Notes: generated by a model not told the origin, from the letters alone. DNA of 64,000 nucleotides from Flavobacterium sp. N3904 (GCF_025947305.1 NZ_CP110009.1:372001-436000), one strand, 5' to 3'. Counted from the stretch's first letter, positions 52,756 to 62,378 are shown. Numbers and translations are program-made.

Positions 52756-53232
52756 ATGGGAGTATCATCATTTTTTAAAAATTTATTTGGCACAGCCAAA
52801 GTAACAGCAAACGAAGTAGCCGAAAAAGCTGAAGCAGTATTTGAAGAAGCAAAAGTAGCCGCCACACCGTACATGGAAAAAGCTGAAACATTTGTAGAAG
52901 AAACAATAAATAAAACAAAAGAAACTGCAACACCTTATATCGAAAAAGCAGAAGCTTTCATAGAAGAAAATACAGCCAAAGCAAAAGAAACAGCTACTCC
53001 TTATATAGAAAAAGCAGAGACATTTGTAGAAGAAACAATTGAGAAAGCTAAAGTTGCAGCAACTCCAATCCTAGAAAAAACAGAAGCATTAATAGAAGAT
53101 GCAAAAATTGAAGGTTCAAAAGCAATTGACTCCATAAAAGAAAAAGTAAGCTCTTTTTCAAATGATTCAAACGAAGACTGTGTGGAAGAACCAAAAGAAC
53201 AAACAAATAGAATTGAAGAAGATGCCGATTAA
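52756..53232 (+). CDS. Helical repeat protein with four tandem 22-residue units
   Basis: A 158-residue acidic/basic protein. After a short N-terminus (MGVSSFFKNLFGTAK), four copies of a 22-residue unit occur in a row, each starting ATPY[MI]EKAE or ATPILEKTE and continuing with FVEET-type acidic helix. The repeat length and Pro at position 3 give an apolipoprotein-like string of amphipathic helices. No signal peptide. Similar proteins are annotated as YtxH-like or unnamed in Flavobacteria. Function unknown; membrane or lipid-surface binding is possible. A -7-like TATTTTTG is at 52723-52730. Confidence 0.8.
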   Translation: MGVSSFFKNLFGTAKVTANEVAEKAEAVFEEAKVAATPYMEKAETFVEETINKTKETATPYIEKAEAFIEENTAKAKETATPYIEKAETFVEETIEKAKVAATPILEKTEALIEDAKIEGSKAIDSIKEKVSSFSNDSNEDCVEEPKEQTNRIEEDAD

Positions 53233-53277
53233 CTTTTAAAAAAAATAATTAATTAGTACTTTTGTACTTCAACTTTG

Positions 53278-53303
53278 ACCTTCTCTTTTGAGAAGGTTTT
53301 TTT
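53278..53303 (+). terminator. Intrinsic terminator within the mscS leader region
   Basis: ACCTTCTC (53278-53285) pairs with GAGAAGGT (53290-53297) around TTTT, with a T-run to 53303. It ends the repeat-protein transcript, yet the MscS start is only 12 nt beyond, and a -7-like TACTTTTG lies before it at 53257-53264. Confidence 0.85.
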
Positions 53304-53314
53304 ATTATTTTAAA

Positions 53315-54142
53315 ATGACATTAGATCCAAATTACATCGCAAACTACGCCAGTAAATTTATAACTGTACTAGTAGATTATTCACCGAAGCTAATTTCGGC
53401 TTTTGTAATATTATTTGTGGGCCTTTATGCTATTCGAATTATCAACAGAATCATTCGAAAAATTATGGTAAAAAGAGAATTGGATCCCACATTAACCAAA
53501 TTTCTTGCCGATATTCTATTATGGGTTTTAAGGGTATTGTTGTTTGTGACCTTTATATCCAATTTGGGAATCGAAACTTCATCATTCGTTGCTATTCTAG
53601 GCGCAATGGGACTTGCTGTTGGTTTATCTTTACAAGGTTCGTTATCAAATTTTGCTGGAGGTATGCTTATTATCCTTTTCAAACCATTCAAGGTTGGTGA
53701 CACTATCGAAGCACAAGGCGTTTTGGCTACAGTAAAAGAGATTCAAATTTTTGTTACTAAATTAATTACAGCCAACAACCAAACTATTTTTGTTCCCAAT
53801 GGGGCTTTGTCTAACGGAACGATAATAAACTATTCGATGCAGGGATTCAGAAGAGCCGATTTGACCATTGCCATTTCTTATGATACTGATATCAAAAAAG
53901 CAAAAGATATTATAACGGCCGTGCTTAAAAACAATCCTAAAGTACTTTTGACACCAGTGGCAGAAGTCTCCGTAAAAAACTTAACAGACAACTCCATACA
54001 ATTGGCTGTAAGACCTTGGGCTAACAATGAAGATTTTGGAGCCGTTTACTCGGATACTTTAGAAAATTGCAAATTGGCCTTTGATGCAGCCGGAATTACT
54101 TTCCAACCTTTTGTTACAGAAGTTTCTAAAAACAATCAGTAA
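53315..54142 (+). CDS. Small-conductance mechanosensitive channel, MscS family
   Basis: A 275-residue channel counted from MTLDPNYIANYASK; the longer frame begins inside the terminator. Three membrane helices lie at about 25-115 (FVILFVGLYAIRIINRII, FLADILLWVLRVLLFVTF, SFVAILGAMGLAVGLSLQGSLSNFAGGMLIILF), the last being the pore helix. The beta domain (GDTIEAQGVLATVKEIQIFVTKL, NQTIFVPNGALSNGTIINYS) follows. Inner-membrane safety valve against osmotic down-shock. Converges on tsaB. Confidence 0.95.
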   Translation: MTLDPNYIANYASKFITVLVDYSPKLISAFVILFVGLYAIRIINRIIRKIMVKRELDPTLTKFLADILLWVLRVLLFVTFISNLGIETSSFVAILGAMGLAVGLSLQGSLSNFAGGMLIILFKPFKVGDTIEAQGVLATVKEIQIFVTKLITANNQTIFVPNGALSNGTIINYSMQGFRRADLTIAISYDTDIKKAKDIITAVLKNNPKVLLTPVAEVSVKNLTDNSIQLAVRPWANNEDFGAVYSDTLENCKLAFDAAGITFQPFVTEVSKNNQ

Positions 54143-54158
54143 CAACAAATAATACCAA

Positions 54159-54827
54159 CTATTTCTTTGACGTAGTTAACAAAAAGTCTTTCAGATAATA
54201 GGGCTCAAAATAAGCGACATCTACAGTGTCGTTTTTTTTGAATTTATTATAACTTAAAATACTCATTTCATTGGCCGATGGATATTTTATATCCTCTAAA
54301 AATATAAAATTTGGTTTTATTAATACTGTCTTGCATTTTTCACTGCAATCCCCAACAAAATAAATGGATTGCAGTTCGTTCTCAAAAGAGTTTTCTGTGA
54401 TAATTTCGGCTTGAATTTCTCGTTTCTTTTCTAAAGAGGAAGAAAAAACAGCACTATATACTTCCATTCTGCGGGCATCAATCATTGGCACAATTAAACC
54501 CTCAACAACGCTAACTTGCGAAGCCAACGTTTCTAATGTATCTACTGCAATCAACGGAATATTCAAAGCATAACACAAGCCTTTGGCTGCCGAAACTCCA
54601 ATTCGCAAACCTGTATAAGAACCTGGTCCCTGACTGACTGCAACAGCAGCTAAATCACGAAGTGTAATTCCGGTCTCTTTTATAATTTCTTCAATATAAA
54701 CATGCAATCGTTCGGCATGGGAATAGCCTTCTTCGGCAATTTCTTTACAAAGAATAGTTTTACCTTCATTTGCCAAAGCAACAGAACAATTTTTGGTCGC
54801 GGTTTCAATGTTAAGAATATAGGACAC
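54159..54827 (-). CDS. tsaB: tRNA threonylcarbamoyladenosine biosynthesis protein TsaB
   Basis: A 222-residue ASKHA-fold protein that partners TsaD in making t6A on tRNAs. Typical segments: YILNIETATKNCSVALA, AVSQGPGSYTGLRIGVSAAKGLCYALNIPLIAVDTLE, and IVPMIDARRMEVYSAVF. The C-terminal part is short, as in Bacteroidota. Converges on mscS; its upstream gap has the efflux-operon terminator. Confidence 0.95.
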   Translation of the reverse strand: MSYILNIETATKNCSVALANEGKTILCKEIAEEGYSHAERLHVYIEEIIKETGITLRDLAAVAVSQGPGSYTGLRIGVSAAKGLCYALNIPLIAVDTLETLASQVSVVEGLIVPMIDARRMEVYSAVFSSSLEKKREIQAEIITENSFENELQSIYFVGDCSEKCKTVLIKPNFIFLEDIKYPSANEMSILSYNKFKKNDTVDVAYFEPYYLKDFLLTTSKK

Positions 54828-54935
54828 TTTTTTAAAATTTTATATTTTAGGTTTTAGAATAATGAATCTAAAACATCAAATTATTGATTCGCCAGCAAAT
54901 TTACACCGAATTTTGAAATATAGTTTCATAAAAAC

Positions 54936-54966
54936 AAAAACACGTCTAGAGTTCTAAACGTGTTTT
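54936..54966. terminator. Intrinsic terminator downstream of the efflux operon
   Basis: AAAAACACGT (54936-54945) pairs with ACGTGTTTT (54958-54966); on the minus strand a T-rich run follows. It lies 60 nt after the stop of the last efflux-operon gene. Confidence 0.8.
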
Positions 54967-55023
54967 GTTTTTTAATACAATTTTATATAAAGCTTTTTAC
55001 AAAAGGATTGAAAAAAAAAATAT

Positions 55024-56316
55024 CTATTTTTTCTTATCATCCCCTTGGACAAACACTTTATCACCTGAATTCAAATCTTTTGAAACAGTCGTATAAGGCC
55101 CCGTAATTACAACGTCTCCTTTTTTAAGACCAGTCATAACTTCAATATTTGTATCGTCTTGAATTCCTGTTTTTATGATTCTTATTTTTGCTTTATCGCC
55201 TACTTTTACAAAAACACATTCAAATTTTTTGTCACTTTTCGGAGCGGGTTTTTTATCATCAGATTCCGGACCTTCCATTTTAACTTCTTTCACAGCGGTT
55301 GTATCTGATTTTACAACAACCGAGCTAATAGGAACAAAAACGACATTTGCTTTTGTAGTTGTAATAATATCTACCGTTGCGGTCATACCAGGACGAAATG
55401 GAGAATAGGAAAGTGGTTTTCCAACTGTCAAATCTTGGTAGGACTCTTTCAAAATTCTAACTTTTACTTTAAAATTAGTTACTTGATCAGCTGTCAAAGC
55501 GGTACTTGCCGAATTGGAAATACTGGTAACCACTCCTTTAAATTGCTTTTTTAAATAGGCATCGACTTCAACATTGGCCAAATCTCCCACTTTTATTTTT
55601 ACAATGTCATTTTCATTTACATCGACTTCTACTTCCATGTTATTCAAATTGGCTACCCTTAAAATCTCGGTACCCGCCATTTGTTGCGTTCCCAAAACTC
55701 TCTCACCAAGTTCTACGTTAAGCATAGAAATGGTACCATCTGCAGGAGCGTAGATTAACGTTCTTCCAAGATTATCTTTTGCTTCATTTACAGAAGCCGA
55801 TGCACTTTGAACATTGTAATATGCCGATTGTTTTGCTGCTTTTGCCCCTTCGAAAGTAGCTATAGATTTATCCCAATCTGATTTTGAAATCACTCCTTTT
55901 TCATACAAAGATTTGTTTCGGTCATAATTGGCTTTAGCCTCATTATAGGATGCGTCAGATTGACTTAAACCTGCTCTTGACCCAGATAAATTGGCCACGG
56001 ACCTATTCAAACCCGATGTGTATAAATCAGGATTTATTTTTACTAATAATTCCCCTTTTTTTACAACTTGACCTTCTTTTATTGGCAAAGAAATAATTTC
56101 GCCAGAAACCATTGAAGCAATTTTCACTTCAATCTCAGGTTGTATTTTTCCTGTTGCCGAAACAGTTTCTACAATAGTTCCAGTTTCTACATTGGCAATT
56201 TCAACTTCTTTACCTTTATCTTTATTCCCTATAACTCCAGCTTTGGAAAGACCTACCAACAATGCAATAACTACTATTGCTCCACCAATTAAAATATAAA
56301 TTGTTTTTTTAGACAT
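55024..56316 (-). CDS. Efflux periplasmic adaptor subunit (HlyD/MacA-like), second copy in operon
   Basis: A 430-residue membrane-fusion protein counted from MSKKTIYILIGGAIVVIALLVGL (one N-terminal membrane helix). Lipoyl halves (ETVSATGKIQPEIEVKIASMVSGEI and NVELGERVLGTQQMAGTEI), a long alpha-hairpin (residues about 100-195) and beta-barrel domain are in order, and the C-terminal part ends GLKKGDVVITGPYTTVSKDL. It would link inner-membrane transporter to TolC. Its start is 14 nt inside the preceding TolC frame region, following the upstream genes of one operon. Confidence 0.9.
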   Translation of the reverse strand: MSKKTIYILIGGAIVVIALLVGLSKAGVIGNKDKGKEVEIANVETGTIVETVSATGKIQPEIEVKIASMVSGEIISLPIKEGQVVKKGELLVKINPDLYTSGLNRSVANLSGSRAGLSQSDASYNEAKANYDRNKSLYEKGVISKSDWDKSIATFEGAKAAKQSAYYNVQSASASVNEAKDNLGRTLIYAPADGTISMLNVELGERVLGTQQMAGTEILRVANLNNMEVEVDVNENDIVKIKVGDLANVEVDAYLKKQFKGVVTSISNSASTALTADQVTNFKVKVRILKESYQDLTVGKPLSYSPFRPGMTATVDIITTTKANVVFVPISSVVVKSDTTAVKEVKMEGPESDDKKPAPKSDKKFECVFVKVGDKAKIRIIKTGIQDDTNIEVMTGLKKGDVVITGPYTTVSKDLNSGDKVFVQGDDKKK

Positions 56317-56329
56317 AATAAAAAGAGTA

Positions 56330-57760
56330 TTAAATGATTGGAATTCCAAAATAGAATTCTAATATTTTGGTTTTAAACATATAATCGTATTTTGTTCTGA
56401 TAACCTCAGATTGTGCATTTGTCAATAACGTTTGTGATTGAAAAAAGTCAAAAGAATTCATCAAACCAACTGCGTACTTTTCTTTGGCATAATCATACGA
56501 ACCTTGTCTAGATTCAAGAGCTACCAATGCTGATTCGTAAGCATTAAGCGCACCTTTTGCATCAGTATAAGCAGTATAAACATTTCTTTGCAATGTCAAT
56601 TCTTCTTGTTCTAACGCTATTTTCGTTTTCTCCACATTCACTTTTGATCGATCCACATTATTTCTAACTGAAAAACCGTTGAATATTGGAATATTTAATT
56701 GAGCAGAAATGGATTGTCCTTTATTATCATTGAATTGGTCAACAACCGGCAAAGCATGGCCTGTTACAGGAGAAAAATTGGGTTGTAGTACATTTTGATT
56801 TGTCCCTTGTACAAATCCAATCACTGAAGTTGGATTGGCCGTATTTGGCACATATCCTGTTACGATATCGCTATAACTTGCTCTTGTATTAAAATTATAA
56901 AATGCTTGCAAAGTAGGCTGATAAGCTCCTTTTGAAATCGCTAAATCTTTCATGGCAATTTCAAGATTTGTCCTAGCGATTTTAAGTTCTACACGTTCTT
57001 GTTTGGCTTTATCATAAATGGCCATAGGCGTTTGGGCCAGAATATTATTGTCGTTTTTGGTAACCGAATCATCTTTTACGTCAAAATCATAAAATTCTGG
57101 GATTTGCAATAATTGGGCTAAACTCAATTTAGAAATCAATAATGTGTTTTCAGCAGCAATTACTTTTTGATTATCGGAAGCAATTGTAGCTTTGATATCC
57201 AATAAATCACCACGAGGAATGGTTCCGGCTTTTACTAATTCTTCTGAACGAAGTAACTGTTTTTCATTGATACTCATTTGCTCTTTTTGCACTTTCAAAA
57301 ACTCCTTATTGAAAAGTATTTGCAAAAAAGCATTGGCAACATTCAAAGACACATCTTCTTGCATTTTTGTCAATTGATATTTTGCTGCAATTATCTTTAG
57401 GTTTGCTCTACGAAGATTATTTTGATTTTGCATGCCTTTGTAAATATCAATCCCTATGGATGCCCCTAGCGAAGTATACTGGGTGGTTTGATTTTCTAAA
57501 AGACCTGTTGTAATGTTTTGATTCAAACCAACGTTCCAAGAGTGTCCAGCACTAGCATTTACGGAAGGTAAAAAATTTCCTTGAGCTCCCTTTTTGTCTA
57601 TATTGGCGGTTTGGCTTTCTAAAGCTGTTTCTTTAATTTGGATATTATTTTCCAAAGCATATTTTACACATTCTTCTAATGTCCAAACTTTGGTTTGCGC
57701 TTGAGTTGAAAGTCCAATAAGGAAGACAAAAGCAATTCTTATATAATTTATTTTTTTCAT
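56330..57760 (-). CDS. TolC family outer membrane efflux protein
   Basis: A 476-residue exported protein (signal ending IGLSTQAQ). Two OEP repeats with typical starts (TLEECVKYALENNIQIKETALESQ, YDKAKQERVELKIARTNLEIAMKDL) and coiled-coil segments (LLRSEELVKAGTIPRGDLLDIKATIA) are visible. As a trimer it forms the outer-membrane duct of the efflux system. It lies between the two adaptor genes. Confidence 0.95.
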   Translation of the reverse strand: MKKINYIRIAFVFLIGLSTQAQTKVWTLEECVKYALENNIQIKETALESQTANIDKKGAQGNFLPSVNASAGHSWNVGLNQNITTGLLENQTTQYTSLGASIGIDIYKGMQNQNNLRRANLKIIAAKYQLTKMQEDVSLNVANAFLQILFNKEFLKVQKEQMSINEKQLLRSEELVKAGTIPRGDLLDIKATIASDNQKVIAAENTLLISKLSLAQLLQIPEFYDFDVKDDSVTKNDNNILAQTPMAIYDKAKQERVELKIARTNLEIAMKDLAISKGAYQPTLQAFYNFNTRASYSDIVTGYVPNTANPTSVIGFVQGTNQNVLQPNFSPVTGHALPVVDQFNDNKGQSISAQLNIPIFNGFSVRNNVDRSKVNVEKTKIALEQEELTLQRNVYTAYTDAKGALNAYESALVALESRQGSYDYAKEKYAVGLMNSFDFFQSQTLLTNAQSEVIRTKYDYMFKTKILEFYFGIPII

Positions 57761-57838
57761 TTCTTTTGGTATAAAAGCGTAACAAATATACTACGCATAT
57801 TTAACTTAATTTGTAAAACTAAAGCCTTTTTTAGACAA

Positions 57839-58957
57839 TTATTTAGGTTTTTCTTCTTCTGTTTTCAAGCCTTGATTCCAGACTTTTATTTTATCAGAAG
57901 CTTTAAGACCGCTTTTTACTTGAACATAAATTCCGTCACTAACACCAAGTACTATGTCTTTTCTTTGAAACTTCTGTTTGCTTGTTTCAATCTCTACGTA
58001 AGGCTTCTGTGTTTTTTTGTCAAATTGAACTAATGATTCTTTAAGTGCTTGAACTTTATCTGCTTTTTCTAATATAATAGAAGCATTTGCACTCAAACCT
58101 GCTCTAATAAAAGTATTATCTCTATTGGTTAAAGTCGCTTTAATTTCAAATTGGATAGCACCATTTTCTGTTTTTCCTTTTGGGGCTATATCTGTCAAAA
58201 TTGCAGTGAATTTTTTATTTTCAATGGCACCAACTGTAATTTCTATAGGCATATTTAATCTAATTTTTCCAACCTCAGACTCATCAACTTTACCTATAAA
58301 AATCATTCTTCCAACATCGGCAACACTTGCAATAGTAGTACCTTCGTTAAAATTATTACTTTCAATTACTTGATTCCCAACTTTTACCGGAACATCAAGC
58401 ACCATTCCGTTTACAGTTGATCGGATTACAGTATTGGCATAATTTCCTAAACCTGAAGCAGTTCCTGTTTTTACGATATCAAATCCTTGAATAGAGGCAC
58501 TATAATTTTGCTTCGCCTGATTATACGCCAATTGTGCTGCGTCAAAATCATTAGCAGAAATCACGCCCTTATCAAATAATGTTTTTTGTCTTTGATACAA
58601 TTTTTCCTGATTGTCTAATGCGATTTTAGCAGTTCTCACTTGATTTTGGGTGCTGCTCAAATTTGAAACATTCGCCACCACTTTGATTTTAGCAATCATA
58701 TCCCCAGCCGTTACTGATTCTCCAGCTTTGATGTACACCTTTTCTATGATTCCAGAAATATTAGGTTTAATTAAGACCTCTTCATCTGGCACGATATTTC
58801 CAGTAGCAAGCGTACTTTTCACAATTGTCTTCACTTCCACTTTATCGGTTTCAAAAACAATAGGTGATTGTTGGTTTTTTGCGTACAAATAATACAAAGC
58901 TCCAAAAAAAACTATTGCTATTAAAATCAATACGGTTATGGTTACTCCTTTTTTCAT
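57839..58957 (-). CDS. Efflux periplasmic adaptor subunit (MacA-like), first copy in operon
   Basis: A 372-residue adaptor with one N-terminal membrane helix (ITVLILIAIVFFGALYYLYA). Lipoyl-type halves (TLATGNIVPDEEVLIKPNISGIIEKVYI and GMVLDVPVKVGNQVIESNN), an alpha-hairpin (TQNQVRTAKIALDNQEKLYQRQ) and barrel (VGKIRLNMPIEITVGAIENKKF) are in order. About 60 residues shorter than the second adaptor, mainly at the C-terminus. It follows the second permease after 41 nt and probably docks the ABC permeases to TolC. Confidence 0.93.
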   Translation of the reverse strand: MKKGVTITVLILIAIVFFGALYYLYAKNQQSPIVFETDKVEVKTIVKSTLATGNIVPDEEVLIKPNISGIIEKVYIKAGESVTAGDMIAKIKVVANVSNLSSTQNQVRTAKIALDNQEKLYQRQKTLFDKGVISANDFDAAQLAYNQAKQNYSASIQGFDIVKTGTASGLGNYANTVIRSTVNGMVLDVPVKVGNQVIESNNFNEGTTIASVADVGRMIFIGKVDESEVGKIRLNMPIEITVGAIENKKFTAILTDIAPKGKTENGAIQFEIKATLTNRDNTFIRAGLSANASIILEKADKVQALKESLVQFDKKTQKPYVEIETSKQKFQRKDIVLGVSDGIYVQVKSGLKASDKIKVWNQGLKTEEEKPK

Positions 58958-58998
58958 TTTATAAATTTTATTCGATTATTATTGTTTTTTGATTGTTT

Positions 58999-60264
58999 TT
59001 ATTCTGTTCGTAGAGCATCTACTGGTTTGACATTTATGGCCGTTTGTGCCGGAATAAATCCAGCCAATAATCCTGAACCCACTAAAATTAACAAAGCTAA
59101 AAACACTACTGTTAAATCAACACTTGGATTAATAAACATCATTCCTTCCGAAGGCATTGTTGCCAAAATCATATTTAATATGGCCAATAATCCCGTTGCT
59201 ACGGCGATACCAAACATACCCGCTATTATAGTTAGAAAAATCGCTTCTAATAATATTTGGGATCGAATGGCCCCGGGTGTTGCCCCCAATGCTCTTCTGA
59301 TTCCTATTTCGTTGGTTCGTTCTTTTACAACGATGAGCATAATATTTGAAATCCCAATAATACCAGATAACAGTACTAAAGTTCCAACAAAATAAGCGAT
59401 GAATTTAAGAACCATAAATAAGTCCTGTACCTTTTGAAATTCGGCAAACAAGTCAAAATTACCAACAGCTCTTTCATCATCAGGGTGAATAGAATGTCGC
59501 TCTCGAATCAATGCCAGAATCGAAGGTCTAAGCTCAGTAATTGATGCATTATCATTTGCCGTAAGTGCCATCCAACCTACTTTATCCCCAAAATTAAAGG
59601 CTTGCTGAAAAGTGGTAAAAGGAATGAAAATATTTTTTTGAGCCCCTTCAGCATTTCCATTATTATTCCCCTTGGATTTATAAACACCCACCACCATAAA
59701 ATTGACACCATTTATTTTGATGTAAGTACCTATGACTTCTTCGGCATTCATGTACAATTCATTGATAACACCATTACCTATTATGGCAACTTTGCGTCTT
59801 GTCAATATATCTTGTTGATTTACAAAACGACCTTTCACAATGTCCATTTGCTCTTGTTTCACCAATTCTGGATAATCACCATAAATAGTATAAGCACCTG
59901 TTTTTGTACCTCTAACCACATTACTAACCCCATTGAAATCACCCAATTGATTGCGGGGAGACACGTATAACAGGTCAGGGAATTTTTGTTTTAAAGCATC
60001 AACATCGCTATTTCTAAAATCATATCGTCGGGTTTTAGGTAACCCTTTATAGGCCTTTGATGTTGTTTGTGTCCAAACAAACATAGTATTTGTAGCAATA
60101 CCGTCAAATCCCTTTTTCACACCGTTCTCTAATCCATTTGAAGCAGCCAATAAGATTACCAAAATAAATATTCCCCAAAATACTCCAAAAGCCGTAAGCA
60201 GCGTTCGGAAGGTATTAGCGGTCAGCGCCTCTAAAATTTCGTTCCAATTTTCTCTATCAAACAT
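58999..60264 (-). CDS. MacB-like ABC transporter permease, second of two
   Basis: A 421-residue permease. An N-terminal membrane helix (LLTAFGVFWGIFILVILLAASNG) leads a periplasmic MacB_PCD domain (residues about 45-265), and three C-terminal FtsX helices follow (FIAYFVGTLVLLSGIIGISNIMLI, IFLTIIAGMFGIAVATGLLAIL, LTVVFLALLILVGSGLLAGFIPA). KERTNEIGIRRALGATPGAI is the coupling-region motif. The gene starts 2 nt after the first permease stop. It has no fused ATPase and must share the separate one. Confidence 0.95.
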   Translation of the reverse strand: MFDRENWNEILEALTANTFRTLLTAFGVFWGIFILVILLAASNGLENGVKKGFDGIATNTMFVWTQTTSKAYKGLPKTRRYDFRNSDVDALKQKFPDLLYVSPRNQLGDFNGVSNVVRGTKTGAYTIYGDYPELVKQEQMDIVKGRFVNQQDILTRRKVAIIGNGVINELYMNAEEVIGTYIKINGVNFMVVGVYKSKGNNNGNAEGAQKNIFIPFTTFQQAFNFGDKVGWMALTANDNASITELRPSILALIRERHSIHPDDERAVGNFDLFAEFQKVQDLFMVLKFIAYFVGTLVLLSGIIGISNIMLIVVKERTNEIGIRRALGATPGAIRSQILLEAIFLTIIAGMFGIAVATGLLAILNMILATMPSEGMMFINPSVDLTVVFLALLILVGSGLLAGFIPAQTAINVKPVDALRTE

Positions 60265-60266
60265 AA

Positions 60267-61511
60267 TTATTCGTCTCTAAGTGCTACAATAGGTCTAATT
60301 TTGGCTGCTCGATAAGCCGGAACAAATCCTGCCAAAGCTCCTGCAACTACCAAAACAATTAAGGTTGATATGGCTACCGTAAAATCTACTTGTGGATTCA
60401 CAAAATATTCACTTTGTGCATGGGGACCAATTAATTCCAAAAGTGCCAATCCAGTCAATAATCCAATAAAACCAGAAATAGTTGTAATAAAGATAGACTC
60501 ATGCAAAATCATTATAATAATTGAAATTGGAGAAGCCCCAAGCGCTTTTCGGATCCCAATTTCTTTGGTTCGTTCTTTTACAATAATCAGCATAATATTA
60601 CTAACTCCAACAACACCGGCAATAATAGTACAGATTCCAACCCACCAAAAAAACAATCGAATATAAAGATTCAGATCATAAAACTTTTTGGCTTCTTTAA
60701 CAGAATTAAAAATTCCAACAGCGCTTTCATCATCAGGAGCAGCACCATTTTTACTTCTCAATAATTTTCCATAATCATTTTTGAATTTTTCGGACTCAGC
60801 TACAGCTTCTTCATAAGTGTCTTTCTTTTTCATCGTATAAGCCATATAACTTATTTTATCTCCTAATCCAAAAACCTGTTGGGCTGTAGTTATAGGCACA
60901 AATACTCTGCTTTCTTCTCTCTCCCCTCCTGGATCAGTAAACACTCCAACTACTTTAAAATTGATATTCGCTACAGTAATGTTTTCGCCTATCGGATTTT
61001 TTTCTTTAAACAGGTCTAATTTAACTTTTTGACCAATCACAGCTGCTTTTACATTGTACTTCAGATCGTTTGCATTAATATACCTGCCTTTTATAACTGA
61101 TACATTTTCTATTTCCATGCCGTCTGTATTTACACCTCTGTATTGATAATTTCCTGATTCCTTTCCATAACTTACGGTAATTCCCCAACCAGTAGCAGTA
61201 ACCCCATTTTTATCCAATTGGTCACCGTATTTTTGTACTCCAAGATCAAAATCACTATTTCTAAATTGAATTTGCCTTCCAGGATTCATTCCTTTGTATG
61301 CTTTAGTTGTCGCACCAGACCAAACCTCAATTACGCCAGCGGCATCACGTTCAAATTGTTTTTCGATTCCGTTTTGCAAACCTTTTCCAACGCCAAGTAG
61401 AATCACCAAAATAAAGATACCCGAAGCTACAGAAACTCCAGTGAGAAAAGTTCTCAGTTTGTTTTTGGCAATCGCCTCAAATATTTCCTGCCAACGTTCT
61501 ATATTAAACAT
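60267..61511 (-). CDS. MacB-like ABC transporter permease, first of two
   Basis: A 414-residue permease built like its neighbour: N-terminal helix (FLTGVSVASGIFILVILLGVG), MacB_PCD domain, coupling motif KERTKEIGIRKALGASPISI, and three C-terminal helices (VGICTIIAGVVGVSNIMLIIV, IFITTISGFIGLLTGLALLEL, AISTLIVLVVAGALAGFVPAY). It starts inside the last codons of the ATPase gene (8-nt overlap), so the two are co-translated. Similar but clearly distinct from the second permease, so they may form a heterodimer. Confidence 0.95.
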   Translation of the reverse strand: MFNIERWQEIFEAIAKNKLRTFLTGVSVASGIFILVILLGVGKGLQNGIEKQFERDAAGVIEVWSGATTKAYKGMNPGRQIQFRNSDFDLGVQKYGDQLDKNGVTATGWGITVSYGKESGNYQYRGVNTDGMEIENVSVIKGRYINANDLKYNVKAAVIGQKVKLDLFKEKNPIGENITVANINFKVVGVFTDPGGEREESRVFVPITTAQQVFGLGDKISYMAYTMKKKDTYEEAVAESEKFKNDYGKLLRSKNGAAPDDESAVGIFNSVKEAKKFYDLNLYIRLFFWWVGICTIIAGVVGVSNIMLIIVKERTKEIGIRKALGASPISIIIMILHESIFITTISGFIGLLTGLALLELIGPHAQSEYFVNPQVDFTVAISTLIVLVVAGALAGFVPAYRAAKIRPIVALRDE

Positions 61512-62205
61512 AAGAAGAAGCTCTAACTTGTTCTACCATTTTATCGTCAATGATCAATCCGTCTTTCAGGACCACATTTCTTTTGCACATAGCGGCAATA
61601 TCCGGTTCGTGTGTCACTATCAAAATAGTTTTGCCTTCGTCATTAATCCCTTGAATCAATTCCATTACTTCATAAGATGTCAACGTATCTAATGCACCCG
61701 TAGGTTCATCTGCCAACAAAACTTTTGGGTTTGAGGCCAAAGCTCTCGCAATTGCCACACGTTGTTTCTGACCTCCAGATAGCTCATTGGGCAAGTGATG
61801 TGAATGCGATGCCAATCCTACTTTTTCCAAATATCTCATGGCAATTTCGTTTCTTTCTTTTCTTTTCACGCCTTGGTAATACAACGGTAAAGCCACATTA
61901 TCCAAAGCACTTTTGTAGTTAATCAAATTGAAAGACTGAAAAACAAAACCAAGAAATTGGTTTCGGTATTTTGAAGCTATTGTTTCGTTTAATTTTTTAA
62001 TGGGTACATTATCTAAAGTATAAAGCCCTGAATCTGCTTCGTCAAGAATCCCAAGTATATTCAATAAAGTAGATTTTCCTGAACCTGACGAGCCCATGAT
62101 GGCAACTAGTTCGCCTTCTTTAATGCTGAAATTAATTCCCTTTAGCACATGCAATTCGGAATGTCCCATTTTGTATGATTTATGTAAGTCTTTAATTTCA
62201 ATCAT
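61504..62205 (-). CDS. ABC transporter ATP-binding protein (MacB/LolD-like)
   Basis: A 233-residue ATPase. Walker A GSSGSGKS, Q-loop FVFQSFNLI, signature LSGGQKQRVAIARA, Walker B VLLADEPTGALD and His-loop ILIVTHEPD are all intact. It powers the two permeases below it in a MacAB-TolC-type export system, acting on periplasmic or inner-membrane substrates rather than pumping across the inner membrane. First gene of the six-gene operon. Confidence 0.97.
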   Translation of the reverse strand: MIEIKDLHKSYKMGHSELHVLKGINFSIKEGELVAIMGSSGSGKSTLLNILGILDEADSGLYTLDNVPIKKLNETIASKYRNQFLGFVFQSFNLINYKSALDNVALPLYYQGVKRKERNEIAMRYLEKVGLASHSHHLPNELSGGQKQRVAIARALASNPKVLLADEPTGALDTLTSYEVMELIQGINDEGKTILIVTHEPDIAAMCKRNVVLKDGLIIDDKMVEQVRASSYV

Positions 62206-62378
62206 GATTAGGTATATATTTAAAACAATAGAATTATTTATTTTTAAAGAAATAATCTGAGAACAGATTTCGAATTATTTCTATTTTTAAACATAAGACT
62301 TATTTACAAAGAAAATGTTACAGTCGAAACCAATAAATATATTTGATTTGTTAAATTTGCAATCAAAAAACAAAACAA

